In this document: in pieces, positions 56,374 through 64,000 of the stretch
How positions within the stretch are numbered: the stretch's first letter is position 1
How the letters are laid out: each line of letters begins with the position of its first letter
Assembly: GCF_039523335.1 (NCBI RefSeq)
Contig: NZ_BAAAFC010000001.1
Coordinates: forward strand, 1,488,001-1,552,000
Direction: 5' to 3'
Origin: Marinobacter szutsaonensis
GTDB taxonomy: Bacteria > Pseudomonadota > Gammaproteobacteria > Pseudomonadales > Oleiphilaceae
DNA: 64,000 nt
Made by a program: the position numbers and the translations under genes
The notes under the pieces: model-generated
What the model saw: only the letters and a program-made list of their open reading frames with translations
Databases searched by the model: none
What the model was told of the DNA's origin: nothing

Positions 56374-57129
56374 ATGAAGAAACTGATTGTTGCAGCAAGT
56401 TGTGCCCTGGCCATGGCCGCCGGCACGGTCCAGGCCAAGGACTGGAAAGAAATCCGCCTCGCCTTCGACGTGCCCTACGAGCCGTTCGAATACCGTGATG
56501 AAAACGGCGAGCTGACCGGTTTCGAGGTTGAGCTGGCCGAAGCCATGTGCGAGGAACTCAAGGCCGAATGCGAATTCGTCATCCAGGCCTGGGATGGCAT
56601 GATTCCGGGTCTGCTGGCTCGCAAGTACGATGCCATCTTCTCGTCCATGTCCATTACCGAAGAGCGGGCCGAGCGCGTTCTGTTCTCCGATCCGTACTAC
56701 ATCACTCCGGGTGGCTGGTTCGCCCGCGACGGTTTCTCTGCTGACGTGACCAGCAAGGAAGAGATGGAGGGCAAGACCATCGGTGTGCAGCGTGGCACCA
56801 CCATGGACACCTACGCTACCGAGGAATTCGGCGGCATCGCTACCATCAAGCGCTACACCACTGCTGAAGACATGGTTCTGGACCTGGAAGGCCAGCGCCT
56901 GGACGTGGTGTTTGTAGACTACCCGGTGGGCGAGCAAACGATTCTCTCCCAGGAAGGTTTCAAGGAAGTGGGCGAGCCGGTCAAACTGGGCCAGGGCGTA
57001 GCCGTTGCCATGCGCAAGCGTGACAAGGATCTGGCCAACAAGGTGAACGCAGCTCTGAAGAAACTCAAGAATGATGGCACCTACGACGCCATCATGAAGA
57101 AATACTTCAACTACGACATCAAGATCTAA
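56374..57129 (+). CDS. Lysine/arginine/ornithine-type ABC substrate-binding protein (AotJ-like)
   Basis: A 251-residue SBP_bac_3 protein with a signal peptide (about 1-21, TVQA). The amino-acid-binding motif YEPFEYRDENGELTGFEVELAEAMCEEL and the MIPGLLARKYDAIFSSMSITEERAERVLFSDPYY block match LAO/HisJ/AotJ proteins. GGAG lies upstream. A strong hairpin follows the gene. Confidence 0.9.
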   Translation: MKKLIVAASCALAMAAGTVQAKDWKEIRLAFDVPYEPFEYRDENGELTGFEVELAEAMCEELKAECEFVIQAWDGMIPGLLARKYDAIFSSMSITEERAERVLFSDPYYITPGGWFARDGFSADVTSKEEMEGKTIGVQRGTTMDTYATEEFGGIATIKRYTTAEDMVLDLEGQRLDVVFVDYPVGEQTILSQEGFKEVGEPVKLGQGVAVAMRKRDKDLANKVNAALKKLKNDGTYDAIMKKYFNYDIKI

Positions 57130-57136
57130 ACTGTCC

Positions 57137-57158
57137 GGGGCGGCCCGGTGGCCGCCCC
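57137..57158 (+). promoter_or_regulatory. Intra-operon hairpin after the binding-protein gene
   Basis: The arms GGGGCGGCC (57137-57145) and GGCCGCCCC (57150-57158) form a perfect 9-bp GC stem with loop CGGT. The T-tract is weak (TCTCT). It would stabilise or attenuate the message so that binding protein exceeds permease. Confidence 0.55.
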
Positions 57159-57176
57159 TCTCTACCGGATTTCCCA

Positions 57177-57881
57177 ATGCTCGACCTCAAAGGCTATGGC
57201 CCGGAACTGCTCGACGGAGCAGTGGTCACCATTGAACTGGCGTTCCTATCCCTGGCCCTGGCCCTGACTCTGGGGCTGATTGGCGCATCCTCGAAACTGT
57301 CCGGCAATCGCCTTGCCAGAGCCATTGCAACCTTCTACACCACCGTGGTCCGGGGCATTCCCGATCTGGTCATGATGTTGCTGTTCTATTACGGCGGTCA
57401 GGTAACGGTGAACATGCTGTCGGACTGGATATGGGAAGCCTACGAAATCGACTTTTTCTTCCAGTTCGATCCGTTTATCTCCGGTGTGGTTACGATCGGG
57501 CTGATTTTTGGTGCCTACATGACGGAAACCTTCCGTGGCGCATTCCTGGCGGTTGAAACTGGCCAGATCGAGGCCGCAAGGGCTTATGGGTTCACGCGCT
57601 GGCACACGTTCCGGCGAATCATGTTTCCACAGATGCTGCGCCATGCCCTGCCCGGCATCGGTAACAACTGGCAGGTACTGCTGAAAACCACGGCGCTGGT
57701 GTCCATCATCGGCCTCACCGATATGGTCCGGGTCGCGGAGGAAGCCGCCAAGGCGGAACGTATGCCGTTCCATTTCTTCATTCCGGTGGCGGCGGTTTAC
57801 CTGGCGCTCACGGCAGGCTCCGAGCTGTTCATCAAGTGGCTCAACAAGCGGGCCAATGTCGGCGTGGTTCAGGGGAGTTAA
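57177..57881 (+). CDS. Amino acid ABC transporter permease (AotQ/HisQ-like)
   Basis: A 234-residue permease with about five helices. It contains VVTIELAFLSLALALTLGLIGA at the N-terminus and the EAA-loop motif FLAVETGQIEAARAYGFTRWHTFRRIMFPQMLRHALPG, which contacts the ATPase. It works with the adjacent permease as a heterodimer. It ends 3 bp before the second permease gene. Confidence 0.92.
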   Translation: MLDLKGYGPELLDGAVVTIELAFLSLALALTLGLIGASSKLSGNRLARAIATFYTTVVRGIPDLVMMLLFYYGGQVTVNMLSDWIWEAYEIDFFFQFDPFISGVVTIGLIFGAYMTETFRGAFLAVETGQIEAARAYGFTRWHTFRRIMFPQMLRHALPGIGNNWQVLLKTTALVSIIGLTDMVRVAEEAAKAERMPFHFFIPVAAVYLALTAGSELFIKWLNKRANVGVVQGS

Positions 57882-57884
57882 GGC

Positions 57885-58607
57885 ATGCCTGATTTTATTG
57901 CCCAGTGGCTGGACCAGAACGACATTTTTACCGCCATGACCATCATGGAATACTGGGATGGTCTGGTGAATACAGTGCAGCTGGTGTTCCTGTCGCTGGT
58001 GATCGGTTTGGTGTTCGCAATTCCGCTGGCGATTCTGCGCACCTCGAGGAACCCACTGGTGTCCGGGCCGGTGTGGTTGTACACCTATCTGTTTCGCGGC
58101 ACGCCGCTGCTGATCCAGCTGTATATCATCTACTACGGCATTGCCCAGATTCCCGGTATCCAGGAGACCTTCTGGTGGGAGATTTTCCGGGAGCCGTTCT
58201 ACCCTGCCCTGCTGGCGTTTGCCCTGAATACCTGTGCCTACACCACCGAAATCATCCGTGGCGCAATTGTGTCGACTCCGCACGGGGAAATTGAGGCGGC
58301 CAAGGCCTACGGCATGAACTGGTGGCTGCGCATGCGGCGCATTGTGTTACCGAGTGCGGCCCGGCGGGCGGTGCAGGCCTATTCGAATGAGGTCATTTTC
58401 ATGCTGCATTCGAGTGCGATTGCCAGTGTGGTGACTATTGTGGATCTGACGGGCGCAGCCCGGAATATTTACTCGCGGTTTTATGCGCCGTTTGATGCGT
58501 TTATTTTTGTGGCGCTGCTTTATATGGTGCTGACGTTTATTCTGGTGTTTGCTTTCCGCAAGCTTGAGAATCATCTTTTGCGGCATCAGAGGCCTGTGGG
58601 ATCCTAG
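57885..58607 (+). CDS. Amino acid ABC transporter permease (AotM/HisM-like)
   Basis: A 240-residue permease. The N-terminal GLVNTVQLVFLSLVIGLVFAIPLAILRTS and the EAA loop GAIVSTPHGEIEAAKAYGMNWWLRMRRIVLPSAARRAVQAYSNE are HisM/AotM-like. It completes the cassette. The GC content of its last about 150 bp drops visibly through T-rich codons. Confidence 0.92.
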   Translation: MPDFIAQWLDQNDIFTAMTIMEYWDGLVNTVQLVFLSLVIGLVFAIPLAILRTSRNPLVSGPVWLYTYLFRGTPLLIQLYIIYYGIAQIPGIQETFWWEIFREPFYPALLAFALNTCAYTTEIIRGAIVSTPHGEIEAAKAYGMNWWLRMRRIVLPSAARRAVQAYSNEVIFMLHSSAIASVVTIVDLTGAARNIYSRFYAPFDAFIFVALLYMVLTFILVFAFRKLENHLLRHQRPVGS

Positions 58608-58647
58608 ATTACCAGTTTAGGTTTTCTGACTTTTGGTGCAGGGCCAT

Positions 58648-58745
58648 CCGGGATCTTGCCTCCCGGGAACCGCTACGAGCACGTCCATGTGCGCTTGTTT
58701 CAGGCCATCCATGGCCTTCAACATTCCCGGGAGGCAAGATCCCGG
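58648..58745. repeat. Long composite palindrome, copy 2
   Basis: The outer arms 58648-58668 and 58725-58745 are perfect 21-bp inverted repeats. The 56-nt core, read on the minus strand, has GCCATGGATGGC then AGCGCACATGGACGTGCT, the same layout as copy 1 at 11984-12092, while the arms share no sequence with copy 1. It fills most of the 169-bp gap before astE. Confidence 0.88.
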
Positions 58746-58776
58746 CTGACCCCAGACTCATTTCGGGGATTCCTCT

Positions 58777-59829
58777 ATGTCAGATCTTAGTGCGCTGTTT
58801 GATGCTTCTTCTAGCTGGCTCACACATACGCTTGCCAACGCTTCTTCCAAGCTGACCCCAGCGCTAATTCGACTCCCCGACGGAACCGACATCGTTAGAC
58901 CATCCATCGGAGTCCTGGAGCTGACTCCAGCCGCCACGCACACCAACCCTAACCATGAAGCCCTGATCGTCTCTGCAGGAGTGCACGGCAACGAGACGGC
59001 CCCGATTGAGGTGTTGAATCAGCTCGTCAAAGAACTCGTAGTCGGCGAGTGGACACTCACCTGCCCGCTGCTGCTGATCCTGGGCAATCCGCCGGCCATG
59101 GTTGCCGGTGAGCGGTTTATTGACGTCAACATGAACCGGTTGTTTGCCGGAGCCCATGGCCGGGACGAATATCGGGGGCTGCCCGAGGCCGCCCGGGCTT
59201 CGGAGCTCGAGCAGCTGTGTCGGGAGTTTTCCCGGAAGCATTCAGGATTGGCGCTCAGTCATTACGATCTGCATACCGCAATCCGCCCTTCCCTTCGGGA
59301 GAAATTTGCGCTCTATCCGTTTGTTGAGGGGCGCGAGGTTCCTGCCGACCAGTGTCGCTTCTTGCTGGAGGCGGAGGTGGAAACGCTGCTTCTGCAGCAT
59401 AAGGCGGGCACGACGTTTTCTTCGTTCACTTCCTCGGAGTTGGACGCGGAGAGTTTTACGGTGGAGCTTGGGAAGGTGCGGCCGTTCGGGCAGAACGATC
59501 TCGGCCGGTTTGCCGGTATACGGGATGCGCTGCGGCGGCGGTTTCGGGGGGAGTTTGCGCCAGCGGAATCTTCCGATACTGGGTGCCTCACCATCTTCGA
59601 GGTGGTCCATGAAATCCTGAACACCGGCGAGAATTTCCAGTTCCACATTCCCGATGATGTGGCCAATTTCACCGAATACCAGCCCGGCACGATGATTTGG
59701 GAGGACGGAGAAACCTGTTATCGGGTGGGTGAGGTGCCGGAGGCGATTGTGTTTCCGAACCGGGAGGTGCCGGTGGGGCAGCGGGTTGGTCTGATGATCC
59801 GGGCCAGGGCTAGCGGCCGGGGAAGGTGA
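58777..59829 (+). CDS. astE: Succinylglutamate desuccinylase AstE
   Basis: A 350-residue M14-like zinc hydrolase, the last step of the arginine succinyltransferase (AST) pathway, releasing glutamate and succinate. Zinc ligands are His and Glu in SAGVHGNETAPIEV and a later His in SHYDLHTAIR. FIDVNMNRLFAG is the substrate-binding block, and the catalytic Glu is probably in IFEVVHEI. The other ast genes are not in this window. Position next to a basic-amino-acid importer fits arginine catabolism. Confidence 0.9.
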   Translation: MSDLSALFDASSSWLTHTLANASSKLTPALIRLPDGTDIVRPSIGVLELTPAATHTNPNHEALIVSAGVHGNETAPIEVLNQLVKELVVGEWTLTCPLLLILGNPPAMVAGERFIDVNMNRLFAGAHGRDEYRGLPEAARASELEQLCREFSRKHSGLALSHYDLHTAIRPSLREKFALYPFVEGREVPADQCRFLLEAEVETLLLQHKAGTTFSSFTSSELDAESFTVELGKVRPFGQNDLGRFAGIRDALRRRFRGEFAPAESSDTGCLTIFEVVHEILNTGENFQFHIPDDVANFTEYQPGTMIWEDGETCYRVGEVPEAIVFPNREVPVGQRVGLMIRARASGRGR

Positions 59830-59833
59830 AGAT

Positions 59834-60023
59834 GGGGTCAGATGAAAGCGTTCATCAGACCCCGGCATACTTCTGAGCCCGCCCCAACGCCAGGTGTCCG
59901 CCCATCCTAGGGGTCTGAAGAAAACCTTCTTCTGACCCCAAGTTCAATCAATCCCCAGAGCCCAACCAACCCCAGGGCCCTGATGCAGACTCCGGGGTCT
60001 GAAGAAAGCCTTCTTCTGACCCC
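59834..60023. repeat. GGGGTC/GACCCC hairpin elements, cluster I (3 copies)
   Basis: Copies at 59834-59863 (GATGAA class, inverted), 59910-59939 and 59994-60023 (GAAGAA class, both forward). They occupy the 230-bp convergent gap between astE and the RND pump gene, where no T-tract terminator is visible. Confidence 0.92.
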
Positions 60024-60059
60024 ATCTTCATCCTGCCCCGAGCCCAAATCTCCATCCCC

Positions 60060-63000
60060 TCACGCCGGCGCATTCTCCGGCTCCGGCACTTTCTCCCGAA
60101 TCACCTCCACACAAACCGAAGGCACCACCAACAGCGTCAGCACGGTCGACGCCAGCAACCCGGAAATAATCGCCCAGGCCATCGGCGGCCACAATGTGCT
60201 GCTGGATAAGGCCAGCGGCAGCAGGCCGGCGACGGTGGTGGCGGTGGTTAGCAGGATGGGGCGGGTGCGTTGTTCGACCGCGCTCCGGACGGCATCGCGA
60301 ATTTCCCTGCCCTTTTCCAGTTCCCGGTCCATGACGTCCAGCAGGACGATGGCGTTGTTGACCACGATGCCCACCAGGGCGATGACGCCCAGCAGGGACT
60401 GGAAGCCGAAGGGGGAGCCGGATAGCACCAGGCCCGGGAAGATACCCACGGCTGCCAGGGGAACGGTCAGCAGGATGACGCCCACCCGGCGGAAAGAGTT
60501 GAACTGCAGCAGCAGGAAGAACAGCAGCAACAGCACGCCGATGGGCGCGGCTTTGAGCAGGGCGCCGTTGGCATCGCCGGAGCCTTCGGCGTCGCCGCCC
60601 ATTTCCATCCGCGTACCTTCAGGTAGCGGGTTGGTTTCGAGGCCGACATAGAGGCCGTCCAGGGCCTGGCTGAAGCTGTAGTCTTTGAGCAGGTTGGCGG
60701 TGACCGTGTTCACCGCCACACCGTCCCGGAGGTATCGGGCCGCCGGTTCCCAGCTGGTTTCCACGTTAGCCACCGCCGCCAGGGGCACGGCGTCGCCATT
60801 GCTGTTGTAGATGTTGACCGACAACAGGCGCGACAGGGGCAACGCAGTTCCTTCCCGGGATCGCAAGACCAGGGGAATGGGATCGTCTTCCTGGCGGTAG
60901 CGTTCGGCCACCACACCGAAGCTCTGGCCATAAAGGCTCTGGGCCACGTCGGCACGGGTCAGACCATAGCGGGCGGCAGAGGCGTCATCGACGTTGATGG
61001 CAATGCTGGGTACGCCGATATCCAGGTCGTGGCGGACATCCACGGTTCCCGGCACCCCGCGCAGGGTTGCGAACACCTGCTCAACGGCTCTGGTCCGCTT
61101 GGCATCGTCGGCGTGGTAGATGCGGATTTCCACCGGCGCCGCGCGGGGTGGCCCCTGCCCCAGGACGCCCACGGTGAGGTCCAGCTCCGGCATCTGTTCA
61201 CTGGCATGGGCCCGTACCCAGCGCACCATGTCGGTGGTATCGGCCAGAGTCGGCGTACGAATGACCAGTCGGGCCCGGTTGGGCGCCTGGGGCGCGCGCT
61301 GGAGGTTGTAGTAGAAGCTCGGGCCGGTAAAGCCGACGAAACGGTGAACTTCCAGGGCGTCGGGCTGGGTGCGGATGGCCCGTTCCAGGCGGGCAGCAGC
61401 CTCGGCGGTGCGGGCCTGGTCGGTGCCTTCGGGCATGTAGAGTTCAACAATCACCCGGGGGCGATCGGCGTTGGGGAAGAACTGCTGGGCCGTGAAGGGC
61501 GTCAGGGCGAGGCTGATCAATACCAGCACTGCTCCGGCGGCAATCAGCCGTTTCGGGTTGTTTGCCACCAGCCCACCCAGGAACCGGGCCAGACCGACCA
61601 GCCGGTCGCGGTGCACGTTCTTCCTTGGTTTCAGAAACCGGGCCGCCAGCAACGGCACCGCCGAGATTGCCAGCAGGTAGCTGACCGACAGCGTCAGCAT
61701 GATCATCACCGGTACGCCACGGGTAAAATCCGCCGCACCACCCTTGGACAGCAGCAGGGGTGCAAACGCCGCCAGGGTGGTGCCGGTGGAGGCGCCCAGA
61801 GGTCCGGCCAGCTCAGCTACCGCCTTGCGCAGGGCATCGAGTCGACGCATGCCCTGGTCCAGATGGCCCTGGATGTTCTCCACGATGACGATGGCGTTGT
61901 CGATCAGGATTCCCAGGGAGATCACCATGCCGATAATCGCCACCTGGTGCAGCACACCGCCGCCGAGGTCGTACAGGCCAATGCTGATCATCGCCACCAT
62001 GGGCAGAATGGAAGCGACCAGCAAACCCATGCGCAACCCCATGCCGGTGAACACCACGCCGACAATGATCAGGACCGACAGCACCAGGCTCCAGGCGAGG
62101 TTGTCCAGCCGCTCTTCCACCTTGTCCGGCTGGAAGAACATTTCCCGGATCTCGTAGGGGGCGAAATCCGGGCGTAACTGTTCAATCCGCTCCCGGACCT
62201 GTTCACCAAAACGGATAGCATCGGTGGTGCCCTCCTCCATGATCAGGGACACCAGTACCACCCGTTCACCGTCGTACCAGGTTTCAGGTTGACGCGGTTC
62301 GGCGGGGCCCCGCCAGACGTCGGCTGCAGCCGCCAGCGGCACCTGGGAACCATCGGGCAGTTCAATCGGCGTTGCGCGGATGGCATCAATATCGGCAAAT
62401 TCACTGTTGGGCAGGACCGACAACCGCCGGCCGTCCACCACCACGAAACCGCCGGGGATGGTCTGGTTGCGCCTTGCCAGGGTATCGAGCACCCGGGAGG
62501 GAGAGATGCCCAGGCGGAACAAGGCGGCATCATCCAGGGCCAGGGTAATCTGCTCGTCGGCGTCACCGTCCAGTTCAATGCGGGAAACACCGGGAATATC
62601 GGCCAGGTTCTGTTTAAGGCGCTCGGCGACATCGGAGAGTTCGGTCACCGAGGGTGAGCCCCCCACAGCCAGAACAATGGCAGGGATATCAATCAGGCGG
62701 TCGTCCAGGGCCATCTGGCCCACGTCATCCGGGAAATCCAGTCTCGCCCGCTCCATGGCCTGCCGCACCCGGTCCCAGGCCGGATCGGTATCGTAAATGT
62801 GATCTTCCAGCCGCAGCCTGACCAGGGCTACCCCGGTACGGGCCGTGCCCTGGCTGAATTCGACTTCCTCCACCTGGCGCAGCTCATCGGCCAGGGGCTG
62901 GAGAACCAGCCGTTCCACCGCCTCCGCACTGGCGCCCGGATAGTTCACCGTAATCAGGCCAGCCCGGTAGGGAAAGGAAGGATCCTCCTGCCGGGGCATG

Positions 63001-63086
63001 GTGCTGTAGGCGGCAATCCCGAGCAGGCACAGCATGGTCACCACCATGCCCAGCAGGCGCTGACCGTTCAGCAGCCAGCGGGTCAT
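60060..63086 (-). CDS. RND efflux transporter permease subunit
   Basis: A 1008-residue inner-membrane RND (AcrB-superfamily) pump with 12 predicted helices and two large periplasmic loops. It contains GLITVNYPGASAEAVERLVLQPLADEL, the helix-4 motif GILIDNAIVIVENI with the proton-relay aspartate, and the second-half GIVVNNAIVLLDVMDRELEKG. It resembles the acriflavin-resistance/HAE1 group. The substrate is unknown. Its start overlaps the adaptor stop (ATGA), so the two are translationally coupled. Confidence 0.92.
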   Translation of the reverse strand: MTRWLLNGQRLLGMVVTMLCLLGIAAYSTMPRQEDPSFPYRAGLITVNYPGASAEAVERLVLQPLADELRQVEEVEFSQGTARTGVALVRLRLEDHIYDTDPAWDRVRQAMERARLDFPDDVGQMALDDRLIDIPAIVLAVGGSPSVTELSDVAERLKQNLADIPGVSRIELDGDADEQITLALDDAALFRLGISPSRVLDTLARRNQTIPGGFVVVDGRRLSVLPNSEFADIDAIRATPIELPDGSQVPLAAAADVWRGPAEPRQPETWYDGERVVLVSLIMEEGTTDAIRFGEQVRERIEQLRPDFAPYEIREMFFQPDKVEERLDNLAWSLVLSVLIIVGVVFTGMGLRMGLLVASILPMVAMISIGLYDLGGGVLHQVAIIGMVISLGILIDNAIVIVENIQGHLDQGMRRLDALRKAVAELAGPLGASTGTTLAAFAPLLLSKGGAADFTRGVPVMIMLTLSVSYLLAISAVPLLAARFLKPRKNVHRDRLVGLARFLGGLVANNPKRLIAAGAVLVLISLALTPFTAQQFFPNADRPRVIVELYMPEGTDQARTAEAAARLERAIRTQPDALEVHRFVGFTGPSFYYNLQRAPQAPNRARLVIRTPTLADTTDMVRWVRAHASEQMPELDLTVGVLGQGPPRAAPVEIRIYHADDAKRTRAVEQVFATLRGVPGTVDVRHDLDIGVPSIAINVDDASAARYGLTRADVAQSLYGQSFGVVAERYRQEDDPIPLVLRSREGTALPLSRLLSVNIYNSNGDAVPLAAVANVETSWEPAARYLRDGVAVNTVTANLLKDYSFSQALDGLYVGLETNPLPEGTRMEMGGDAEGSGDANGALLKAAPIGVLLLLFFLLLQFNSFRRVGVILLTVPLAAVGIFPGLVLSGSPFGFQSLLGVIALVGIVVNNAIVLLDVMDRELEKGREIRDAVRSAVEQRTRPILLTTATTVAGLLPLALSSSTLWPPMAWAIISGLLASTVLTLLVVPSVCVEVIREKVPEPENAPA

Positions 63087-64000
63087 CGCCGGATCTCCAC
63101 GGTATCGCCGTCCGCCAGCCGGGTCATGCCGGCATAGACCACCTGATCGCCCGGTTTCAGTGCGTCGGAGCGGACCGCCACCTGTTCACCGACAATGCGC
63201 TGAACCTGCACCGGTATACGATCGGCCCGGTCATCGCGCACCCGGAATACAGTGGTACCACCGGGATCCCGAAGGACCGACAACAGGGGCACTGTCATTG
63301 CCGGGAGGCTGGTTGGGGTGATACCCACTTCCACCGGCTGCCCCGGCTCCAGGGACGCTTCCGGCAGGCTGACCAGTACCGGGTGGAGTTCACCCCTGAT
63401 CGCACTGCCCTGGGCAATCTCGACCACCGATCCTGTCACCGCAGGCAGACTCCGGTCATGGACCGCCCACACCGGTAACGTTTGCCCGAGGCTCACGTGG
63501 TCCAGCAGATAAGCTGGCACCCGCACTTCCACTTCCCGGCCATTCGGAGAGGACAACCGCATGACCGGCTGGCCGGCAGCCACAAACTCGTCTTTCTCCA
63601 CCAGCAACGCCTCGATCCGGCCGCCGAAAGGCGCCTTCAGGGTGCTCTCCTCCAGCAACCGCATTGCTTCCGCCAGGGAGGCCTCGGCCGTGGCGACACT
63701 GGCTTTCAGGCTGTCCCGCCGGGCGGCAAGCTGTTCCAGTGCCTGCTCCGAGACCACCCCCCGTTCATGCAGGCGGCTGGAACGTTCCCACTCCCGTACC
63801 GCCTGTTGGTACTGAGTCACCAGTTCTTCCAACCGGGCACGGGCCGAATCCGTGGCCGGTTCCAGGGCGGGATTGTAGACGCGGGCCAGCACGTCCCCGG
63901 CCTTCACGCTTTCACCCAGCTCAACGGAGCGCTCCCTGAGGGTACCGCTGACCTGGAAGGTCAGGGTCGCGCGCTGCGCCGCCTGAACGATACCGGAAAA
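63083..64000 (-). CDS. RND efflux periplasmic adaptor (membrane fusion protein), 5' end outside window
   Basis: About 305 residues are visible; the signal peptide and N-terminus lie beyond the window edge. The lipoyl half (LRERSVELGESVKAGDVLARVYNP), a coiled-coil hairpin (TDSARARLEELVTQYQQAVREWERSSRLHERGVVSEQALEQL), the second lipoyl half (LKAPFGGRIEALLVEKDEFVAAGQPVMRL) and beta-barrel and membrane-proximal regions appear in the standard order. It would link the pump to an outer-membrane channel. Confidence 0.9.
   Translation of the reverse strand, partial: FSGIVQAAQRATLTFQVSGTLRERSVELGESVKAGDVLARVYNPALEPATDSARARLEELVTQYQQAVREWERSSRLHERGVVSEQALEQLAARRDSLKASVATAEASLAEAMRLLEESTLKAPFGGRIEALLVEKDEFVAAGQPVMRLSSPNGREVEVRVPAYLLDHVSLGQTLPVWAVHDRSLPAVTGSVVEIAQGSAIRGELHPVLVSLPEASLEPGQPVEVGITPTSLPAMTVPLLSVLRDPGGTTVFRVRDDRADRIPVQVQRIVGEQVAVRSDALKPGDQVVYAGMTRLADGDTVEIRR

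Overview
The window looks like a chromosomal segment of a marine, facultatively nitrate-respiring gammaproteobacterium, most probably Marinobacter or a close relative. The reasons are the gammaproteobacterial gene sets (fabA-fabB, suf, secB-yibN/gpmI-envC-ctpA-yibQ, hisBHAF, mutY-yggX), the high GC content, paired NarK transporters, NnrS, and a glycolate operon served by a TRAP transporter. I see no insertion sequence, prophage, rRNA or CRISPR array. The genus is an inference from protein flavour, not from a search.

Layout. 1-7.6 kb: a truncated methyltransferase, two NarK-family nitrate/nitrite transporters flanking a universal stress protein, an EVE-domain protein, a voltage-gated-type ion channel, SirB2 and NnrS. 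7.6-12.1 kb: an SRPBCC protein, fabA-fabB (unsaturated fatty acid synthesis), a stand-alone AraC-type DNA-binding domain and trhP. 12.2-19.1 kb: a complete SUF iron-sulfur operon (sufB-C-D-S-A-T-E) behind an IscR-type operator. 19.3-24.6 kb: a TraF-like outer-membrane protein, cca, a pteridine reductase, a thiolase and trmL. 24.8-31.2 kb: secB, yibN, gpmI, envC, ctpA and yibQ. 31.2-34.6 kb: hisF-A-H-B read leftward and an SRPBCC protein. 34.8-41.1 kb: asmA-like, mutY, yggX, tRNA-Phe, an MFS transporter and a Ca/Na antiporter. 41.1-46.4 kb: a beta-helix membrane-anchored protein, an orphan ParA, a thioesterase, a small arfA-like gene, LysE and a DUF4124 protein. 46.7-55.5 kb: a dctPQM-glcG-glcD-glcE-glcF operon with divergent glcC. 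55.5-59.8 kb: an AotPJQM-type basic-amino-acid ABC transporter followed by astE. 60-64 kb: an RND pump and its truncated adaptor.

The most unusual signal is not a gene. Twenty-four copies of a 30-bp hairpin (GGGGTC...GACCCC) sit in nine intergenic clusters between 17.7 and 60.0 kb. They come in two stem classes in which the arms covary (GATGAA/TTCATC and GAAGAA/TTCTTC). Twenty of the 24 carry one homo-mismatch (T.T, or A.A when inverted) at the same stem position, and this together with the flanks gives each copy a direction. Neighbouring copies often alternate direction, as in BIMEs built from REP sequences. One copy is read as part of a protein C-terminus (yibQ), and a remnant supplies the stop codon of trmL. 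A second, unrelated repeat type has two copies: long composite palindromes whose outer arms differ between copies but whose inner core is shared (11984-12092 and 58648-58745).

Regulatory themes. Candidate ANR/DNR/FNR boxes lie upstream of usp/narK, fabA and trhP; an NsrR-like inverted repeat precedes nnrS; an IscR type-1 site overlaps the suf promoter; and two identical TGGTCAGACCA operators lie between dctP and glcC. These sites are pattern matches read by eye.
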